Made by a program: the position numbers and the translations under genes
Notes under the pieces: model-generated
What the model saw: only the letters and a program-made list of their open reading frames with translations
The model's database searches: none
What the model was told of the DNA's origin: nothing
Shown: positions 5,034 through 7,554 of the stretch, one piece after another
Layout: the number at the start of each line of letters is the position of its first letter
How positions within the stretch are numbered: position 1 is the first letter of the stretch
Assembly: GCA_028278465.1 (NCBI GenBank)
Contig: JANQEF010000074.1
Coordinates: forward strand, 1 to 7,554
DNA: 7,554 nt
DNA from: Dehalococcoidia bacterium
Lineage (GTDB): Bacteria; Chloroflexota; Dehalococcoidia; Lucifugimonadales; Lucifugimonadaceae
Direction: 5' to 3'

Positions 5034-5560
5034 ACGACCAGGAATTCGCGCAGCTAGCCGAAGAGCACTCCGGCTTCGTATACAACGTCGCCTATCGCAT
5101 GATGGGCAACCAGCACGACGCCGAAGAGGTGGCGCAGGACGCCTTCGTCTCCGCCTACCGGGCCCGTGAGCGGTTCCGAGGCGACGCCCAGCCAACCACC
5201 TGGCTCTACCGCATCACCGTCAATGCGGCCCTGATGCGTCTCCGCAAGGACAAGCGCCGCAAGGAGATGACGGTCCCCGAGGACGCCCAGCCGGACTCGC
5301 CGTCGACCGACTGGACGCAATCGCCTGTGGCCTCGGCCATGAACTCCGAGCTAGGCAACAGGATCAAAGGCGCTATCGACGAGCTGCCGGAGGACCTGAA
5401 GACGGCGGTTGTCCTGCGCGATGTGCAGGGGCTTTCGAACGAAGAGGCGGCCGAGGTGCTGGAGATTTCGATATCAGCCCTCAAGGCTCGATTGCACCGA
5501 GGCCGAGTAGCCCTCCGAGGCACACTGTCCGAGTACCTCGCCCAGCGCGAAGAGGCTTAG
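5030..5560 (+). CDS. ECF-type RNA polymerase sigma factor (second of two)
   Basis: A 176-residue sigma factor of the SigW/RpoE-like type. Region 2 is at about residues 8-73: 'EEHSGFVYNVAYRMMGNQHD' (2.1/2.2), then 'AEEVAQDAFVSAYRARERFR' and 'PTTWLYRITVNAALMRLRK' (2.3/2.4, -10 recognition). A charged linker follows (74-108), then region 4 (about 111-165): 'IDELPEDLKTAVVLRDVQGL' and 'SNEEAAEVLEISISALKARL', the -35-binding helix-turn-helix. It is closer to the ECF consensus than the sigma factor at 377-1000. The ATG at 5030 has no Shine-Dalgarno; the frame is open upstream to 4946 but offers no better start. The zinc-finger anti-sigma gene lies divergently on the other side of a shared 240-bp control region. 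No anti-sigma gene follows it; a repeat array does. Confidence 0.94.
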   Translation: MNDQEFAQLAEEHSGFVYNVAYRMMGNQHDAEEVAQDAFVSAYRARERFRGDAQPTTWLYRITVNAALMRLRKDKRRKEMTVPEDAQPDSPSTDWTQSPVASAMNSELGNRIKGAIDELPEDLKTAVVLRDVQGLSNEEAAEVLEISISALKARLHRGRVALRGTLSEYLAQREEA

Positions 5561-5580
5561 CAGAGCGGGGTTGGGTTCTT

Positions 5581-5616
5581 CCCCCTCCCAGCTTGGGAGG
5601 GGGTGAAGGGGGAAGG
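5581..5616. repeat. Palindromic repeat, AGCTTGGGAGGG family, copy B
   Basis: CCCCCTCCCA (5581-5590) and TGGGAGGGGG (5594-5603) are perfect arms around loop GCT, as in the copy at 2041. A third arm GAAGGGGGAAGG (5605-5616) can compete for the pyrimidine arm. It starts 20 nt after the second sigma gene's stop and could form that mRNA's 3' end. Confidence 0.65.
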
Positions 5617-5635
5617 TCATCGGTCTCCTTTGGTA

Positions 5636-5656
5636 GGGGCGCCGCTTGCTGCGCCC
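5636..5656. repeat. GGGCGC/GCGCCC hairpin, a second repeat type
   Basis: GGGCGC (5637-5642) pairs with GCGCCC (5651-5656) around loop CGCTTGCT, preceded by TAGG. 'TAGGGGCG...CGCCC' is a form I recognise as a common intergenic repeat in many bacteria; that link is from memory, not from a search. Confidence 0.4.
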
Positions 5657-5682
5657 GGTGACTCCGGAGGCGGCACGTCTAT

Positions 5683-5716
5683 CCGCCCTTCCCTTCTGCT
5701 TCGCTCAGGGTGGCGG
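5683..5716. repeat. REP-like element, CTTCGCTCAGGG type
   Basis: CCCTTCTGCTTCGCTCAGGG (5691-5710) followed by TGG aligns with the reverse complement of the 1992-2013 element (CCCTTC...GCTCAGGATGG). Flanking CCGCC (5683-5687) and GGCGG (5712-5716) extend the inverted symmetry. Confidence 0.5.
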
Positions 5717-5720
5717 TCTT

Positions 5721-5831
5721 CCTTCTCCCAGCGGGAGAAGGTGCAGGATGAGGGAGAAGTGATCTTGCATCGACAGGTTGACTAAGCGTCAAAACCTCTC
5801 CCTCACCTCAATCCTCTCCCGCTGGGAGAGG
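5721..5831. repeat. REPIN-like pair 1: two head-to-head palindromic repeats
   Basis: Left unit: CCTTCTCCC (5721-5729), loop AGC, GGGAGAAGG (5733-5741), third arm GAGGGAGAAG (5750-5759). Right unit in the opposite orientation: third arm CCTCTCCCTCACC (5795-5807), then CCTCTCCC (5813-5820), loop GCT, GGGAGAGG (5824-5831). About 35 bp of non-repeat sequence separates them. Two REP units facing each other is the arrangement of REPIN elements. The stretch 5832-5894 holds only a weak AGAGGAA/TTCCTCT hairpin (5844-5868) and no gene. Confidence 0.55.
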
Positions 5832-5894
5832 AGGCCAACTGGAAGAGGAAACCAACGACCCTTCCTCTAACTCGCGCCTGCAAACGGGCACCCG

Positions 5895-6018
5895 AAGCTG
5901 GGAGGGAGGATGTGTTTCCCTCTCCCTTGATGGGAGAGGGATCGAGGGAGAGGGTGACGAGCCGTCGGCCTCCGGCCGACATCCCCTCTCTTCAGTTCTC
6001 TCCCACAAGGGGAGAGAA
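5895..6018. repeat. Half repeat and REPIN-like pair 2
   Basis: 5895-5909 (AAGCTGGGAGGGAGG) is half of the family hairpin. Then comes a full unit: CCCTCTCCC (5918-5926), loop TTGAT, GGGAGAGGG (5932-5940), third arm CGAGGGAGAGGGTGA (5943-5957). A separate hairpin GTCGGCC-TCC-GGCCGAC (5964-5980) sits at the centre. The inverted unit follows: third arm CCCCTCTCTTC (5983-5993), TTCTCTCCC (5996-6004), loop ACAAG, GGGAGAGAA (6010-6018). It lies 28 nt downstream of the minus-strand permease stop and may form that operon's 3' end. Confidence 0.6.
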
Positions 6019-6046
6019 GGACACCGACCGACCGCCGCCGAACCAC

Positions 6047-6937
6047 CTAAAAGAACGACAGGTTTCCCTCGGCGTCCATGCGGCGCAGCATCCGGCGGTA
6101 GACGTACACCGCCAGCAGCGTCAGCCCGGCGGCCCATGCCGTCGCAACGCCAAGCGCTCCGACCGCAGAACTCACCAGCAACGGCTCGGCCGTCAGTGCG
6201 CCTCGGAACCCATCGATCGCATACGCGATCGGGTTCGCATACCCCAGCGCCTTGAACGGCTGCGGCATCAGCTCGATCAGGAAATACGCCCCGCTCACAA
6301 TCGCCGCAGGCCTGTGAATGAACAGCAGGTACATCTGCCCGTCCTTCGTCGCCATCGTCAGCGCCGCGCCCATCACGCCCAGCGCCATGTTCATCACCAG
6401 CAGCACCACGAACGCCCATGCAGACTGCGCCAGCCCCAGCGCAGTGATCTCTGGATCGAACCCGAACACGATCCATGCGCCGATGAACAGCGTCACCGCC
6501 TGCCAGGTGAAAAGCACCAGGTAGTAGTTGCCGATGCCCAGCACTACCGTCACTCGGCGCACCGGCATCACGAACATCCGCTCCAGCGTACCCGTCATCA
6601 TCTCGAACGAGATGCCGCCCGCCACGTGCGAGTCCTGCAGCATCATGTTGCCGACTCCGAGCGCAGTGAAGGCGATCGAGCCCAGGATCACGAAGGTGAA
6701 CTGGTCGGGCAGGCCGGTCAGCTCGAACAGGCGGCTCGACTCCCGGCCGTCTGAGAACGCCCACGCCGCCAGGATGACCGGCAGCAGGATCAGCACGTGC
6801 GCTATCAGCTCCATGCGGAACTTGTTGCGGTAGCGCGTCGAGTGCAGCAGCTGGTTGTACGACACTCGCATCATCGACCGGAACTCGTGGCCGAGACCGG
6901 CTGACACATCGGGGTTGGTTGGAGCGGCGGAGACCAT
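6047..6937 (-). CDS. ABC-2 family transporter permease (downstream gene of pair)
   Basis: A 296-residue integral membrane protein of the ABC-2 permease family, which forms the channel of ABC exporters for drugs, lipids or polysaccharides. A cytoplasmic N-terminus (1-42, with 'HEFRSMMRVSYNQLLHSTRY') precedes about six hydrophobic segments near 43-61, 80-100, 131-158, 170-193, 205-222 and 255-280. The loop 'FEMMTGTLERMFVMPVRR' (111-128) matches the family signature E..tGTLE.L...P, and 'NPIAYAIDGFRGAL' (235-248) matches the late 'NP..y.idg.R' signature. The ATG at 6935-6937 overlaps the stop of the upstream permease by one base (TGATG), implying coupled translation. The frame extends further upstream, but only by overlapping that permease, so the ATG is chosen. 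No ATPase gene is present in the window. Confidence 0.87.
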   Translation of the reverse strand: MVSAAPTNPDVSAGLGHEFRSMMRVSYNQLLHSTRYRNKFRMELIAHVLILLPVILAAWAFSDGRESSRLFELTGLPDQFTFVILGSIAFTALGVGNMMLQDSHVAGGISFEMMTGTLERMFVMPVRRVTVVLGIGNYYLVLFTWQAVTLFIGAWIVFGFDPEITALGLAQSAWAFVVLLVMNMALGVMGAALTMATKDGQMYLLFIHRPAAIVSGAYFLIELMPQPFKALGYANPIAYAIDGFRGALTAEPLLVSSAVGALGVATAWAAGLTLLAVYVYRRMLRRMDAEGNLSFF

Positions 6938-7554
6938 CAGAATGAACCCAGGCTTCCTTCGCTCTTCGCCTTTGAAAGCTCCCTGCTCAGGAACCAGAAA
7001 CCGGCCAGCCAGAACACAACCGTCAACGCCACCACGTAGATGAACCCGCCCATCAATTCGTTGATCCCTTCGCCCCGCAGCAGGCTGCGCCGCTCCATCT
7101 CGAACACCCATGTGAACGGGAACACCTTGGCGATCGCCTGCAGCCAGCCTGGGAAAAGAGTTATGGGGAAGGTTGCGCCGGCGATGATCGAGAGCAGCGC
7201 TCTTGTCAGCACGGTCTGCACTGTCCACGAGTCGGCTATCCGCAGTAGCGCGCTGGACATGGCGAACGCCATGCCGTAGATCGCGGCGATGTGCAGCGGT
7301 ATGACGATCAGCGCGGCGGCGATGTTGACGTCGAAGTCGGGCCGGACCCAGATGTAGACCAGCCCCAGCGTGGCGACGGCGAAGATGACGATGTAGATCA
7401 GGTGCGCCAGCGCCCGCCCGACAAACAGGGTCGATGCGAACTGCGACGTGACAAGGATCCGCTCAAGCGTGCCCGACCGCTGCTCTTGCCTGATCAGCCC
7501 GCCGATCCACGAGAAGACGGTGTTGGACAGGTTGACGGCAATCAGAGGGATCAC
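6937..7554 (-). CDS. ABC-2 family transporter permease (upstream gene of pair), 5' end missing
   Basis: 205 residues of a second ABC-2 permease; the frame runs off the window edge and probably lacks about 60-80 N-terminal residues. The GTG at the very edge (7552-7554) is more likely an internal Val codon. 'IRQEQRSGTLERILVTSQF' (about 21-39) is the family loop E...GTLE.l..t. Hydrophobic segments follow near 48-67, 75-100, 112-135 and 170-190, and 'FPFTWVFEMERRSLLRGEGI' (144-163) is the late NP/P..w..e..R-like signature. It pairs with the next gene (one-base TGATG overlap), so the two would form a heterodimeric exporter channel. The ATPase is expected upstream, beyond 7554. Both proteins end with E-G-S/N-L-x-x-F. 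Confidence 0.87.
   Translation of the reverse strand: MIPLIAVNLSNTVFSWIGGLIRQEQRSGTLERILVTSQFASTLFVGRALAHLIYIVIFAVATLGLVYIWVRPDFDVNIAAALIVIPLHIAAIYGMAFAMSSALLRIADSWTVQTVLTRALLSIIAGATFPITLFPGWLQAIAKVFPFTWVFEMERRSLLRGEGINELMGGFIYVVALTVVFWLAGFWFLSRELSKAKSEGSLGSF

Noticed and set aside
5581..6018. CRISPR array
   Set aside because: The repeats are palindromes of variable sequence, orientation and spacing; there are no regular spacers and no cas genes.
5808..6764. A 318-codon minus-strand open frame
   Set aside because: It is a shifted frame of the ABC-2 permease that runs on into the repeat array; its end translates the repeats (PLPSRERE, PLPAGED). The permease frame has the real family motifs.
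6938..7228. A 97-residue N-terminal extension of the downstream permease
   Set aside because: It would overlap the upstream permease almost fully, is Arg/Gly-rich and non-membrane, and the ATG at 6937 with the TGATG overlap gives a normal family length.
7552..7554. GTG at the window edge as the start of the upstream permease
   Set aside because: ABC-2 permeases have a cytoplasmic N-terminus and a first transmembrane helix before the GTLE loop; these are missing here, so the gene most likely continues beyond the window.

Overview
The window is GC-rich (visibly above 60 %) bacterial chromosome, with genes on both strands and intergenic gaps full of repeats. No tRNA, rRNA, CRISPR array, transposase or phage gene is visible. 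The lineage is an inference only. The Thr/Pro-rich 'TPTP/TATAVPTAT' stalk in a membrane regulator, the apparently leaderless starts and the intergenic repeat families fit Chloroflexota (for example a Dehalococcoidia/SAR202-like genome) better than Actinomycetota or Pseudomonadota.

Layout, left to right. (1) 1-260, minus: the 5' part of a GNAT acetyltransferase. (2) 377-1812, plus: a translationally coupled pair, an ECF sigma factor followed by a single-pass membrane protein with a Pro/Thr stalk that is probably its anti-sigma partner. (3) 1813-2267: a gene-free gap with a terminator-like hairpin, a nested three-stem palindrome, and several REP-like elements. (4) 2268-3584, minus: an MFS exporter. 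(5) 3714-4370, plus: a PlsY-family glycerol-3-phosphate acyltransferase paralog with substitutions in its signature motifs, starting just downstream of a perfect TATAAT. (6) A perfect 25-bp inverted repeat between convergent genes. (7) 4454-4789, minus: a soluble zinc-finger (zf-HC2-like) anti-sigma protein, divergent from (8) a second ECF sigma factor at 5030-5560, plus, which is preceded by a 28-codon leader ORF overlapping its start codon as ATGA. (9) 5561-6046: a gene-free gap packed with palindromic repeats, including two head-to-head REPIN-like pairs. (10) 6047-7554, minus: two overlapping ABC-2 transporter permeases, the upstream one cut by the window edge.

The theme is envelope and stress signalling: two ECF sigma factors with two very different candidate anti-sigma partners (membrane stalk type and soluble zinc type), next to membrane transport and lipid genes. 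No wholly new multi-gene system is evident. The most interesting items are the altered PlsY-like active site, the sigma leader ORF, the three-stem palindrome at 1912-1962 and the paired repeat array at 5581-6018.
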